Positions 14,906 through 21,885 of a stretch of DNA of 40,158 nt are shown here, piece by piece. This stretch comes from a virus. The position numbers and the translations under genes were made by a program. The DNA lies in the IMG/VR virus record IMGVR_UViG_3300027763_000107, positions 1 through 40,158 of that record; one strand, 5' to 3'. The notes beneath the pieces were generated by a model. That model saw nothing but the letters and a program-made list of their open reading frames with translations. It made no database searches and was not told the DNA's origin. Every line of letters starts with the position of its first letter. Within the stretch, counting starts at the first letter, position 1.

Positions 14906-16192
14906 TTAGCCCATCCAACTGCCCCCAAGGGCATAATTTTGTTTAACTGGTTTGCGTTTCTTAGGTTCATTGACCATAAGCCCAATATATCGCCAGGCAT
15001 CAGCACCATGAGAATAGATGTCATGTAACGGCTTTTGGCTAAAAGTTCCATGCTCATCAACATCATAGCGATAATGTCTTAGGCAGTTTAAACCTTCTTC
15101 GGTATTTTTTCTATCAAAATAACATCGATTAAATATAGTTCTTGCAGCATTGATTGAGTCGGTTACTGGTACTCGATCAAGTATTTGCACTTTCATTCCT
15201 GTGGCTCTGACTATTTCTTCAATGGATTTGCCAGTTCCAAGCGACTTGGCAGCAGCATCATGAGGCAGCCAAATAGTGTCATACATATAGCCAAAGGTTT
15301 GCATTAAACTTAAATAGTGCTGGATAGTCTTTTGGTTATCCTCAAAGTATCTCAATACTCGGATCTCAAAGCCTACAAATTGGATAATCCACGCTGCTGT
15401 ATTATCGGCCCAACCGAGGTCAAAAATAATATGACAAGGCTTGGTAGAGTCATAAGGAACAGTCGTAATCCTGCCTTCTAGCTCTGCCATTTCCATTTCT
15501 TTAGCAAAGATAGCCCCATCAATGGTGTTCCTTGTAGCGCCTTCCCATACATTGTTGTAAGCAGCCATATCCCTTTGTTTTAGGGATAAACGCTCTAGAT
15601 TAAGGGTTTCAGGAAACCAAGGGTTGTCATTCCAGTTTACTTTTACGACTATTGAGCTTTCAGGAGGGTTCTCAACAAAGCGTTTCCAAGTTTCATCTGT
15701 AGGCAATTCAGGGTTAAAACTGACCCAAATCTCTGAATCTTGCTTACGGATTGTAGGAATAAGCACATTCCAGCTATTAGCTGATACGCTTTGTGCCTCC
15801 TCAACCCAACATATATCTATTCCTTCTATACTTTTTACATTATTTGTATTGTTCTTAATGCCTACAAAGATAAACTCTGTCCCATTTTTGCCCCTAATTG
15901 AGGTCTGAGTGATCTCATAGAAGGTTTCCATGCCTAGAGCATAGATCTGATCTGACAATAGCTTATGAACCGAATCTTTAATGGAGGTTTGGAACTCCCT
16001 GGCGCATAAGATACGCATGGGCTGATTAGTTCCTTTGGCTAATAATGCTCTAGCAAAGCACCAGGACTTAGCACCGCCTCGACCACCATAAAATATTCTG
16101 TAGCGAACCTTATCAGGCTTAAATAGTGCCTCAAATTTCTTAGGAAACTTTATCCTAGAAATTGCATCTTTAATCTGCTGATCTATTTGCAT
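14906..16192 (-). CDS. terL: Terminase large subunit
   Basis: 428 residues. ATPase: Walker A at about 36-43 (GGRGGAKS), Walker B at about 125-132 (IDICWVEEAQ) and the coupling motif VSFNP near 157-161. Nuclease: D258 (HIIFDLGWAD), D312 (LPHDAAAKS) and the C-terminal DIYSHGADAWRY at about 391-402. These three acidic positions are the RNase H-like metal ligands. It packages and cuts DNA with the small subunit upstream and the portal downstream. It overlaps the small-subunit gene, and its stop lies next to the portal start. Confidence 0.95.
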   Translation of the reverse strand: MQIDQQIKDAISRIKFPKKFEALFKPDKVRYRIFYGGRGGAKSWCFARALLAKGTNQPMRILCAREFQTSIKDSVHKLLSDQIYALGMETFYEITQTSIRGKNGTEFIFVGIKNNTNNVKSIEGIDICWVEEAQSVSANSWNVLIPTIRKQDSEIWVSFNPELPTDETWKRFVENPPESSIVVKVNWNDNPWFPETLNLERLSLKQRDMAAYNNVWEGATRNTIDGAIFAKEMEMAELEGRITTVPYDSTKPCHIIFDLGWADNTAAWIIQFVGFEIRVLRYFEDNQKTIQHYLSLMQTFGYMYDTIWLPHDAAAKSLGTGKSIEEIVRATGMKVQILDRVPVTDSINAARTIFNRCYFDRKNTEEGLNCLRHYRYDVDEHGTFSQKPLHDIYSHGADAWRYIGLMVNEPKKRKPVKQNYALGGSWMG

Positions 16193-16589
16193 TAGGCTCT
16201 ACAAAGGTTATTTCCACACCTTTGAGCAAAGGAGCGCCATCAGCTCCAGTTAGTTCTTGCTTGATGCGCTCTGAATACTTCCTAGGGAATCTAGCAGCCA
16301 TTGATCTAGACCATAGACCAACATTGAGCCTTTCCCCATCCTTATGCTCTACAAGGTATGCCTGAGCGTGTTCTTCCCACCAAATCATCTCTCGGATCTT
16401 GGCTTCCTCCAAGGCATGAAAAAATTCTTCATGAGAATCTCTCCAGTTGCACAAAGTCCTATAGGTAATGCCTAAAGCGCCTGAAATCTGTTCTAGGGAT
16501 TTACCCTTAGTTCCAAGCTCAATAGCCTTCTGACAATATGATGAATCATACTCAGTTGGTCTGCCTACAGGATTTGCTGTTTCGCTCAT
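16170..16589 (-). CDS. terS: Terminase small subunit
   Basis: 139 residues. The N-terminal helix-turn-helix VGRPTEYDSSYCQKAIELGT ... ISGALGITYRTLCNWRDSHE (about 7-55) is followed by a helical oligomerisation region. The C-terminal end VEITFVEPNANRSAD overlaps the large-subunit gene by about 20 bases. The GRPTEYD...LGITYRTLCNW pattern is typical of small terminases that recognise packaging DNA. The start overlaps the upstream gene by ATGA. Confidence 0.85.
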   Translation of the reverse strand: MSETANPVGRPTEYDSSYCQKAIELGTKGKSLEQISGALGITYRTLCNWRDSHEEFFHALEEAKIREMIWWEEHAQAYLVEHKDGERLNVGLWSRSMAARFPRKYSERIKQELTGADGAPLLKGVEITFVEPNANRSAD

Positions 16590-16795
16590 TTTGGTTCTTC
16601 AGTAGCCTTTTCGCCATTTTCTACCATTTCTTGAGCTTTTGCATCTGCTTCTGCTTGCATCATGGCATGAGCTTGTGGAATAGCTTGAACTTTGATTTTG
16701 TCAATTACAGGGGCTACTAGGCTATATTCTCCTTTTGAGAGAGCGCCAATCATAAACTCAACATCTTGAATTGATAGGTCTTTTAGGGTAATCAT
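16586..16795 (-). CDS. Hypothetical protein preceding terminase
   Basis: 69 residues, MITLKDLSIQDVEFMIGALS then an Ala/Gln/Glu-rich helix and a charged tail. Its DLSIQDVEFMIGAL-type N-terminus recurs in short proteins upstream of terminase in aquatic phages as I recall them. It is coupled to the small terminase by ATGA. Function unknown. Confidence 0.6.
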   Translation of the reverse strand: MITLKDLSIQDVEFMIGALSKGEYSLVAPVIDKIKVQAIPQAHAMMQAEADAKAQEMVENGEKATEEPK

Positions 16796-16817
16796 TTAAT
16801 TTCCTTTGTTTGGTGAG

Positions 16818-16889
16818 CTACTCAGCAATCAGATATACCGCTAGCAAGAAAGTTCGGTATTCACATTCTAGGGATTGCATTTCGCTCAT
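16818..16889 (-). CDS. Possible very small protein
   Basis: A 23-codon frame (MSEMQSLECEYRTFLLAVYL, then IAE) starts 3 bases after the stop of the 50-residue gene and fills most of an otherwise empty gap. The upstream AGAG is a poor ribosome site. It could be real because the surrounding operon has no other gaps, but it is short enough to be chance. Confidence 0.3.
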   Translation of the reverse strand: MSEMQSLECEYRTFLLAVYLIAE

Positions 16890-16891
16890 TG

Positions 16892-17044
16892 TTAGGCTCT
16901 TTTTGGTTTAGTTTTCTTGCTTTTAGCTTCTCTTTGAACAGAATAAGCAATAGCGACTGCCTGAGTTGGTTTCTTTCCAGCAGATAGTTCTGCCTTCACA
17001 TTGGATTGAAAGGCTTGTTTAGTAGGTGATTTTTTGAGAGGCAT
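16892..17044 (-). CDS. Small basic protein, DUF6496-like
   Basis: 50 residues: MPLKKSPTKQAFQSNVKAEL, then SAGKKPTQAVAIAYSVQREA and a basic end KSKKTKPKRA. The TQAVAIAYS segment resembles QAIAIAMS of the protein at 2598-2783. Its start overlaps the stop of the DUF6321-like gene by TAATG. It belongs to the second copy of the small basic cassette, upstream of terminase. Function unknown. Confidence 0.65.
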   Translation of the reverse strand: MPLKKSPTKQAFQSNVKAELSAGKKPTQAVAIAYSVQREAKSKKTKPKRA

Positions 17045-17322
17045 TAGCAGTTCCAGTTCTTTAATGATGCTTTGGCTCGCTCCGCAGGGCCTTTAGCGTT
17101 CTTTACAACTCCCTCCATCCTTGCACAAAACGATGCTTTACGACCAGCATCAGCCTTTGTCTTAGGATTTGGAGCAGGGGCTTTTAAATTGGCATTGTTC
17201 TTAGTGTTGTATTCAGCTCTGCCTTTAGCAGTCATTCCAGCGCCTTTTTCTGTAGGATTATAGGTTTTACCCTTACCTACAGTTTTATGCTCTATTGGCT
17301 TGTCATGTTTTTTAGTAGCCAT
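17044..17322 (-). CDS. Small basic protein, DUF6321-like (second copy)
   Basis: 92 residues, MATKKHDKPIEHKTVGKGKT at the N-terminus and the RKASFCARMEGV and LKNWNC blocks at the C-terminus. The latter align with RRKSFCARMGGV and LKKWDC of 2204-2449. The internal MTAKGRAEYNTKNNANLKAP corresponds to the LNQKGRDYYNKTTGSKLKPP region of the other copy. The N-terminal 25 residues are extra here. Function unknown; conservation of the two Cys and the terminal Trp-x-Cys suggests a defined fold. Confidence 0.7.
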   Translation of the reverse strand: MATKKHDKPIEHKTVGKGKTYNPTEKGAGMTAKGRAEYNTKNNANLKAPAPNPKTKADAGRKASFCARMEGVVKNAKGPAERAKASLKNWNC

Positions 17323-17324
17323 GA

Positions 17325-17495
17325 TTATTTCTTCTTTGCTGTCTTTGCTGAATCTTTAAATGCTTGTGCAGTAGGAGCGCCTTTAGTGCCAGGCTTACGC
17401 ATGGTTTCTACTTTCTTAGCGCCTGATGCCTTTTGTTTCTCAATTCGCTCTTGTTTTGCATGAATATTGGCATACAAGCCAGGTTTAGTTGCCAT
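17325..17495 (-). CDS. Small basic protein (second copy of the GLYANI/KDSAKTAKKK family)
   Basis: 56 residues from the ATG at 17495 (MATKPGLYANIHAKQERIEK), chosen because AAGGATG precedes it; an upstream in-frame start would add only MERMLK. The C-terminus GAPTAQAFKDSAKTAKKK is nearly the same as in 2449-2598. The middle (EKQKASGAKKVETMRKPGTK) differs in length. Function unknown. Confidence 0.7.
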   Translation of the reverse strand: MATKPGLYANIHAKQERIEKQKASGAKKVETMRKPGTKGAPTAQAFKDSAKTAKKK

Positions 17496-17733
17496 TTTTA
17501 GCATCCTTTCCAAATTTAAAATCAGATCTAGGGGTTCTTCTTCTAGGTCTTTTAGCTGCTGGTTTCCTGACAGGAGCTTTAGGCATCTCAGGCTTCATAT
17601 CTTTCATGATGAATGTATGGTTGATTTCAAGGTTTTCAATCGGTAATTCAACCTTTTTGACCTTATACCAGCCAAAATGACCCATGATCTTCTCAATCAA
17701 TGAGGTTTCATCAAATACTTCAATTTCCTTCAT
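17485..17733 (-). CDS. Hypothetical protein with basic C-terminus
   Basis: 82 residues from the ATG at 17733, which has a clear AAAAGGAGCAAGC site. It overlaps the end of the GroES-like gene. The N-terminal half is acidic (MKEIEVFDETSLIEKIMGHF, with an amphipathic GWYKVKKVELP strand). The C-terminal third is Pro/Arg/Lys-rich (KPAAKRPRRRTPRSDFKFGK), like a disordered nucleic-acid binding tail. No family recognised. Confidence 0.65.
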   Translation of the reverse strand: MKEIEVFDETSLIEKIMGHFGWYKVKKVELPIENLEINHTFIMKDMKPEMPKAPVRKPAAKRPRRRTPRSDFKFGKDAKNGN

Positions 17734-18041
17734 GCTTGCTCCTTTTCGGTTATGAAACAGACATCTTGCCAACTCATCACTAAATAACGCTCATTATCTT
17801 CAAAATATTCAAAGTATTTAAGGTATTCAGCTTCTGAATCATCGTTCATAGTGCCAAATCGAACATAAGAGCCTACAGGAATGGGCATTTCTTGCCTGCG
17901 ACCATTGATTACTTTGCCAGGGCCTACAGCGACTACAGTTCCCATATTGTCTGTTTCTTTGTTTTTAACAAAAATGACAGAGCTAAGTTCTCTAATATCA
18001 GGCTTGACTACGATCTTATCGGCTAAGGGTTTGAGCTTCAT
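17730..18041 (-). CDS. GroES-like co-chaperonin
   Basis: 103 residues, the usual Cpn10 length. MKLKPLADKIVVKP at the N-terminus, then GTVVAVGPGKVINGRRQEMP (the GxVxAVGxGK core) and VGSYVRFG, ending with YFEYFEDNERYLVMSWQDV, the phage-type version of the GroES C-terminus. The mobile-loop region (about 15-33, ELSSVIFVKNKETDN) is present, so it could cap host GroEL, as T4 gp31 does for coat folding. It lies between the Cys-rich protein gene and the small basic cassette, upstream of the terminase-portal-coat genes. Confidence 0.85.
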   Translation of the reverse strand: MKLKPLADKIVVKPDIRELSSVIFVKNKETDNMGTVVAVGPGKVINGRRQEMPIPVGSYVRFGTMNDDSEAEYLKYFEYFEDNERYLVMSWQDVCFITEKEQA

Positions 18042-18328
18042 ACCTTTTTAGGTCTGCCTTTAGGTTTAGGCTCTACCTTTGATGCTTCTTCAAGGACTTT
18101 TTTACGCTTTTCTTTAGGATCTTCTTTAGTTTCCGTAGCAATTTCGATGTCCTGAACCATAGTTTCAAATACAGGATTTGGAGGAATAGCCGAGAATTCC
18201 CCACACCATTCTGAGCTGTGTCTGTTTTGGTAAAGAGGATACCTTCTACAAGATCCAATAAAGTCATTGTCTGTATTTAGGAAATATATACAGGATAGAC
18301 AACCATCTTTAGAATTTACAACAGCCAT
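18038..18328 (-). CDS. Cys-rich protein with AT-hook-like tail
   Basis: 96 residues. The N-terminal half has CLSCIYF (C10, C13), CRRYP (about C27) and SEWCGEF (about C42), a four-cysteine pattern suggesting a zinc or Fe-S site. The C-terminal part is acidic/lysine-rich and ends KPKGRPKKV, whose GRP core between basic residues is the AT-hook signature. It couples to the GroES-like gene by overlap at 18038-18041. The family is common in phages of aquatic bacteria as I recall; the DNA-binding suggestion is inference. Confidence 0.65.
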   Translation of the reverse strand: MAVVNSKDGCLSCIYFLNTDNDFIGSCRRYPLYQNRHSSEWCGEFSAIPPNPVFETMVQDIEIATETKEDPKEKRKKVLEEASKVEPKPKGRPKKV

Positions 18329-18358
18329 CTAGTTCTCCGATTACTAGGTTGGTTAGAG

Positions 18359-18385
18359 ATGCCCTAGACCTTCACGCTAGGGCAT
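18359..18385. other. Perfect 9-bp hairpin between genes
   Basis: ATGCCCTAG at 18359-18367 pairs with CTAGGGCAT at 18377-18385 around a 9-base loop. It lies 8 bases past the stop of the minus-strand 73-residue gene. On the minus strand no T-run follows; on the plus strand TTTCGCTTTT does. It may be a processing or weak termination site. Confidence 0.5.
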
Positions 18386-18392
18386 TTCGCTT

Positions 18393-18614
18393 TTAGCAAG
18401 GGTTGCAGTCACCACGCTTATGCTCATAACAAACACCAGCAGTTTTGCCAGTATTGAATTGCTTGTCTTTGCCTGTAGCATCTTGCATACCCATTGCTAC
18501 ACCGCCAACTTTTTTCTCCATGCGCTCACCAGTTTTGTCTGAGGAAGTTGCGCCAGCAGGAGCTTTAGCACCAGTTACTGAAGGAATACCCTTCATAGAA
18601 TCCATTTTGCCCAT
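18393..18614 (-). CDS. Hypothetical small protein with terminal Cys cluster
   Basis: 73 residues, MGKMDSMKGIPSVTGAKAPA, Gly/Lys/Ala-rich and probably disordered. It ends with a Cys-containing tail CYEHKRGDCNPC (three Cys). The MKKM-type start, lack of hydrophobic core and terminal Cys cluster resemble no family I can name. It stands alone between the VRR-NUC gene and the hairpin at 18359-18385. It could bind a metal or crosslink; this is speculative. Confidence 0.55.
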   Translation of the reverse strand: MGKMDSMKGIPSVTGAKAPAGATSSDKTGERMEKKVGGVAMGMQDATGKDKQFNTGKTAGVCYEHKRGDCNPC

Positions 18615-18656
18615 GTTTTTCTCCTATAGAAATGGGGTTTGAAACCATATTTTGCC

Positions 18657-18950
18657 TTATTGATTGGCATTGTCAAGCAGTTTAACTAATCTTATTGCAC
18701 CATCAATATCGTTAATTCTAACAACAGTTGAGCCTCTCCAGTTCATCATAAATAAATCTTGAGCTGCCGTAAATTTGGCTTTGTCATCCTTCTTTATCTC
18801 GCACAATACTGTTATTTGGTTTTTGCCAATAACTAAATCAGGAAAGCCTTGTCCGATCCTACTGGTATCAAAAACAGAACAACCAAGCTCTTTAAATGCT
18901 TTAACAATTTCTTTTTGGTTAGAATCAACTCTTTTAGCGTAATAAGTCAT
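18657..18950 (-). CDS. VRR-NUC domain nuclease
   Basis: 97 residues, the size of a stand-alone VRR-NUC (PD-(D/E)XK superfamily). Core: GQGFPDLVIGKNQITVLCEI, giving D38 and the E51-x-K53 pair, with a preceding Q/E-type helix (NQKEIVKAFKELG) and a C-terminal Q-helix (TAAQDLFMMNW). Phage members are Holliday-junction or branched-DNA nucleases. It is the outermost gene of the late arm and is transcribed divergently from the metallophosphoesterase gene at 19008, so it may belong to DNA processing before packaging. Confidence 0.8.
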   Translation of the reverse strand: MTYYAKRVDSNQKEIVKAFKELGCSVFDTSRIGQGFPDLVIGKNQITVLCEIKKDDKAKFTAAQDLFMMNWRGSTVVRINDIDGAIRLVKLLDNANQ

Positions 18951-19007
18951 TGATTTATCTCTAAAATAGATTAGTATCAGCTAACTTTACCATCATAAAG
19001 GCTTGTC
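18951..19007. promoter_or_regulatory. Divergent intergenic region
   Basis: The 57-base gap between the start of the VRR-NUC gene (minus) and the metallophosphoesterase gene (plus) is AT-rich. It must hold at least one start region, unless transcription enters from further away. A weak AAAGG lies before the ATG at 19008. I see no convincing sigma70-type promoter pair in either direction. Confidence 0.35.
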
Positions 19008-19973
19008 ATGAGCAAACCAGCATGTAGTGATCAAGAGTTTATATCATTATTTAAAGAGCATAGATCCCCTACAAAAGTGGCTAGGGTATTGAATGTTGAT
19101 GTTAGAAACATAAATATGCGAAGAAAAAATATAGAAAAAAAATACGATATTCTGCTTGAATCTAATGACAATAGGGGTATTCCTAAATTTATTATTCCTG
19201 AAAATAAAGTGCGTTGTGAATATGAATTAAAAAATGGCATTGTTATGGTTGGATCAGATTGCCATTACAACCCAAGCTATATCTCTACGGCTCATCGAGC
19301 TTTTGTTTATTTTACAAAACAATTAAAACCTAAAATGGTGATTTTAAATGGTGATTTGTTCGACTTTGCAACAGTTAGCCAACATCATCGAATAGGTTAT
19401 CAGCAGCATCCTACAGTCCAACAAGAGCTAGAAGAAGTTCAAAACAGGCTTGGCGATATTGAAAAAGTTAAACCTCCTGGCTGTTTATTGCATCGCACCA
19501 TAGGAAACCATGATCTAAGATTTGATGGCAAATTGTCTAATGTTCTTCCGCAATATGAAGGTGTCAAAGGTATGTCCCTTGCAGATCATTTGCCTGGCTG
19601 GTCTTATAGCTGGTCTGTCATGATTAACGACAATACAATGGTTAAGCATCGTTGGCACAATGGTATTCATGCTGTGTATAACAATGTCCTAAAAGGAGGC
19701 AAATCAATGGTAACAGGCCATTTGCACTCTTTAAAAGTCATTCCTTGGACTAATTATTCAGGCGATCTTTATGGTGTTGATACTGGAATGATGGCAGCAG
19801 TTAAGGATGAGCAGTTCTTATATCATGAAGATTCAAGCGTTAATTGGAGGGCAGGATTTGCTGTTCTTACTTATATTAATGGTCATCTAATGCCTCCTGA
19901 GTTGGTGCAAGTCATTAATGAAGATGAGGGCCTTGTGTTTTTTAGGGGTGAACTGTATGAGATTAAATCCTGA
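19008..19973 (+). CDS. Calcineurin-like metallophosphoesterase with N-terminal HTH-like segment
   Basis: 321 residues. Residues 1-50 look like a helix-turn-helix (SDQEFISLFKEHRSPTKVAR, then LNVDVRNINMRRKN). Residues 78-260 carry the metallophosphoesterase motifs: D84-x-H86 (GSDCHYNP), G115-D116 (LNGDLFDF), G-N167-H168-D169 and G-H238-L-H240. A His (H214 or H217 in KHRWHNG) probably supplies another ligand. Phage proteins with this layout are usually DNA or nucleotide phosphoesterases. It is translationally overlapped with the SprT-like gene downstream. The substrate cannot be predicted. Confidence 0.85.
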   Translation: MSKPACSDQEFISLFKEHRSPTKVARVLNVDVRNINMRRKNIEKKYDILLESNDNRGIPKFIIPENKVRCEYELKNGIVMVGSDCHYNPSYISTAHRAFVYFTKQLKPKMVILNGDLFDFATVSQHHRIGYQQHPTVQQELEEVQNRLGDIEKVKPPGCLLHRTIGNHDLRFDGKLSNVLPQYEGVKGMSLADHLPGWSYSWSVMINDNTMVKHRWHNGIHAVYNNVLKGGKSMVTGHLHSLKVIPWTNYSGDLYGVDTGMMAAVKDEQFLYHEDSSVNWRAGFAVLTYINGHLMPPELVQVINEDEGLVFFRGELYEIKS

Positions 19974-20310
19974 AGTATTAAAAAACTTATATGCAAGCCT
20001 GTATTGCTGTTATCCATTCACCAAATGGAAGATGCCATTACCTGAAGAAATAGAGTTTGTTGTTACTCCTGATCCTGAAGTGATGGGAACTTACCTATAC
20101 GATACTGGCGAGAAATGCGAGCATACGATAACTATATCTTCAGGAAGGTGCGGTCATTACTATACTGTTATTACAACCTTGGCTCATGAAATGATTCACA
20201 TGAGCTTTTATCGTCAAGAAGGCAATAAATGGGCGCAACATGGCAAACCATTTAGAGTTCGTTGCAAATTAGTAGCTGATGAGCTTGGATTAGATCCGCT
20301 GGAATTGTAA
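19957..20310 (+). CDS. SprT-like metalloprotease
   Basis: 117 residues from the ATG at 19957 (MRLNPEVLKNLYASLYCCYP), preferred because AGGGG stands before it. It overlaps the upstream gene by 17 bases. Zinc motif H77-E78-M-I-H81, with H95 (WAQHGKPF) as the third ligand, and a C-terminal FRVRCKLVADELGLDPLEL. This is the minimal SprT domain, whose cellular relatives cleave DNA-protein crosslinks. Phage SprT proteins are frequent but unstudied. Co-translation with a phosphoesterase suggests a joint DNA-associated role (inference). Confidence 0.8.
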   Translation: MRLNPEVLKNLYASLYCCYPFTKWKMPLPEEIEFVVTPDPEVMGTYLYDTGEKCEHTITISSGRCGHYYTVITTLAHEMIHMSFYRQEGNKWAQHGKPFRVRCKLVADELGLDPLEL

Positions 20311-20389
20311 AGTTTGATACTTAGAAGTGCATGAAACTTTAATAAAAAATGTATCGTATATTAAACATTTATATAAGTTTTTGTATATT

Positions 20390-20533
20390 TTATTTAGCCA
20401 TGATATACAAACCAACATTAGAAAAAGCATAGCCTGTATATACAACAGCCATAGGCATATTGCCTTTAAAGCCTTGTTCTAAGCCAATGTAGAAGTAAAT
20501 CAATCCAGTAACAATGATTAGCCAGCTACTCAT
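20390..20533 (-). CDS. Small membrane protein, hypothetical
   Basis: 47 residues: MSSWLIIVTGLIYFYIGLEQ, then FKGNMPMAVVYTGYAFSNVG and LYIMAK. Two hydrophobic segments (about 3-18 and 28-44) separated by a short polar loop. The start overlaps the end of the HNH-type gene by 8 bases. Very similar small proteins occur in aquatic phages as I recall; function unknown. The 79 bases on its other side (20311-20389) hold no gene. Confidence 0.65.
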   Translation of the reverse strand: MSSWLIIVTGLIYFYIGLEQGFKGNMPMAVVYTGYAFSNVGLYIMAK

Positions 20534-20798
20534 TTAAAAGCCTATCGGTGAGTTCAAGCAGAGCTTCCTCTGTCGTTGAGTGAGTAGATTCCCAAGCTCG
20601 CCTTCCAAGGTGGTGAATACCAAGATGGAATCGGTGATGTATTGGGCAAAGTCCGATTGTTGGTGCTGTTTTTCGTTGTCCAGCTCTGCGGATATGGTGG
20701 ATTTCGCAAAATGAGCCAGGGTTGTTTTGTGTATAGCAGAGTATGCAGCCAATATCTGCAATTTTTCTAAATCGTAATTTTTCAATTTTTGTAGTCAA
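20526..20798 (-). CDS. HNH-type nuclease, Ref/DUF968-like
   Basis: 90 residues, starting with a TTG that overlaps the TGA of the gene upstream (TTGA). Zinc/nuclease pattern: C18-x-x-C21 (GCILCYTQ), H34-H35 (CEIHHIRRAGQRK), C51-P-x-H54-H55, then GIHHLGRRAWESTHS. This is the arrangement of Ref-type RecA-dependent nucleases and phage DUF968 proteins. It probably makes double-strand breaks or processes junctions. No ATG is available, so the non-standard start is needed to keep the N-terminus. Confidence 0.75.
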   Translation of the reverse strand: MTTKIEKLRFRKIADIGCILCYTQNNPGSFCEIHHIRRAGQRKTAPTIGLCPIHHRFHLGIHHLGRRAWESTHSTTEEALLELTDRLLNE

Positions 20799-21223
20799 AA
20801 TGGTTGTGTTAAGTCAATGTATTTAAAAAGATGTTTAGGCACATCGTAATAAAACTCATGTTTTGTAGCATCTTGCATTTCCACTTGATTGTATTTTAGA
20901 GCCTCATTACCTCGAATTAAGTAAGCATGGCTCATATCATGGGTTAAAGCAAAAAACAGCGTATTTGGAACTTCAAGCATTTCTACTTTTCTTACTGGAA
21001 CATGGATTGTATAGAATGGGCAAACTGGACTCCATTGCCGAACTTCTACCTCCGCAGATCCTACTGGATTACCATTTCTGTAAATAATCAGGTCTGTTCC
21101 ATAAATATCAGGGTTATCAATCGCTTGTAAACCCCACTTCATTTGTATCCAATCGGATACAGCTTTCCTCGCTGGAGGATCGTATTTATCATGTAAAGCC
21201 TGGTCAAACTTTTTTATTTTCAT
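20795..21223 (-). CDS. Possible PD-(D/E)XK nuclease-like protein
   Basis: 142 residues from the ATG at 21223 (an upstream TTG at 21235 is possible). The segment DIYGTDLIIYRNGNPVGSAE followed by VEVRQW gives a D-(x)n-E-x-E arrangement resembling the PD-(D/E)XK core, and a later FALTHDMSHAYLIR helix is conserved-looking. Many phage proteins of this size beside Ref-like nucleases are nuclease-like. The call rests on one motif; it could be a non-enzymatic relative. Confidence 0.45.
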   Translation of the reverse strand: MKIKKFDQALHDKYDPPARKAVSDWIQMKWGLQAIDNPDIYGTDLIIYRNGNPVGSAEVEVRQWSPVCPFYTIHVPVRKVEMLEVPNTLFFALTHDMSHAYLIRGNEALKYNQVEMQDATKHEFYYDVPKHLFKYIDLTQPF

Positions 21224-21374
21224 GATCGTCTGCAATATCTTGTAGCATCAAGGCCATTTCAACAATGTCTGAAGCCAGCTCATAAGCTCGATTAGTGTTC
21301 CTATTGTTCATGTTGTCCTGATATTTCTTCAATAGGCTGTGAATTACTAAATACGGCATTGAATAATCTTTCAT
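21204..21374 (-). CDS. Hypothetical helical protein
   Basis: 56 residues from the ATG at 21374 (MKDYSMPYLVIHSLLKKYQD), chosen because it has AAGGG upstream and overlaps the preceding stop by ATGA. A TTG 39 bases upstream would lengthen it. All-helical and charged, ending DDHENKKV, overlapping the next gene by about 20 bases. No family recognised. Confidence 0.6.
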   Translation of the reverse strand: MKDYSMPYLVIHSLLKKYQDNMNNRNTNRAYELASDIVEMALMLQDIADDHENKKV

Positions 21375-21703
21375 ACTGAACCCTTTCTTCGGTTGCTTGA
21401 TAGTGTTTGCCAAAGTTCCGTAATACGGATCTCGGTATTGCGTTTGTTATCTAAAATCTTGAACTCTTTGTAAGCCTCAATCCAAAGCTCTACTGCGTTA
21501 CCAAATTTAAGGCTTGCTACGGCTTTTGCTTCCCTTTCTGCGACTGTCCCCTCAGCTACCAAAAAAGAGTGCGCCTTGGCTTGTTTAATGCCTTCCTCAA
21601 GCCTTTTAACCTCAGACCCTAGGGTTGCATGTTCCTCATCGGTAGTTGAAAGGTAAATTAATGCTTTTTCAACCCTATCTTCATCTAACTTTTCTAAACT
21701 CAT
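21371..21703 (-). CDS. Hypothetical coiled-coil protein
   Basis: 110 residues from the ATG at 21703, with GGAG seven bases before it and ATGA overlap with the upstream stop. Long helices: DRVEKALIYLSTTDEEHATL, GSEVKRLEEGIKQAKAHSFL, then a second segment rich in Ala/Lys/Glu. Such two-helix proteins are frequent in phage early regions (for example near DUF1376 proteins). No function known. Confidence 0.6.
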   Translation of the reverse strand: MSLEKLDEDRVEKALIYLSTTDEEHATLGSEVKRLEEGIKQAKAHSFLVAEGTVAEREAKAVASLKFGNAVELWIEAYKEFKILDNKRNTEIRITELWQTLSSNRRKGSV

Positions 21704-21885
21704 TTCCATTCTCCTTTTTCATCAGCTCGATTGCCTTTAACCCATTGATCTTCAAAATCTCTTACCAACTTCCAATCCAACTTATGCTTGTGCATATATT
21801 CCCTAAAAACCTTTAAACCCCAAATCCTGCGCCACATGATGAGCTGGCGAACTGCACAACGATGTTTATGTTTTTGTTCATCCAT
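21700..21885 (-). CDS. Hypothetical protein, basic/aromatic
   Basis: 61 residues: MDEQKHKHRCAVRQLIMWRR, IWGLKVFREYMHKHKLDWKL, VRDFEDQWVKGNRADEKGEW. The HRCAVRQL...WGLxxFREYxxxH pattern is seen in short proteins of many aquatic phages as I recall. Overlaps the methyltransferase end by 8 bases. Function unknown. Confidence 0.6.
   Translation of the reverse strand: MDEQKHKHRCAVRQLIMWRRIWGLKVFREYMHKHKLDWKLVRDFEDQWVKGNRADEKGEWK

Noticed and set aside
20309-20340. Possible terminator after the SprT-like gene (AAAGTTT...AAACTTT)
   Set aside because: Only seven A/T-rich pairs with an 18-base loop and no T-tract after it.
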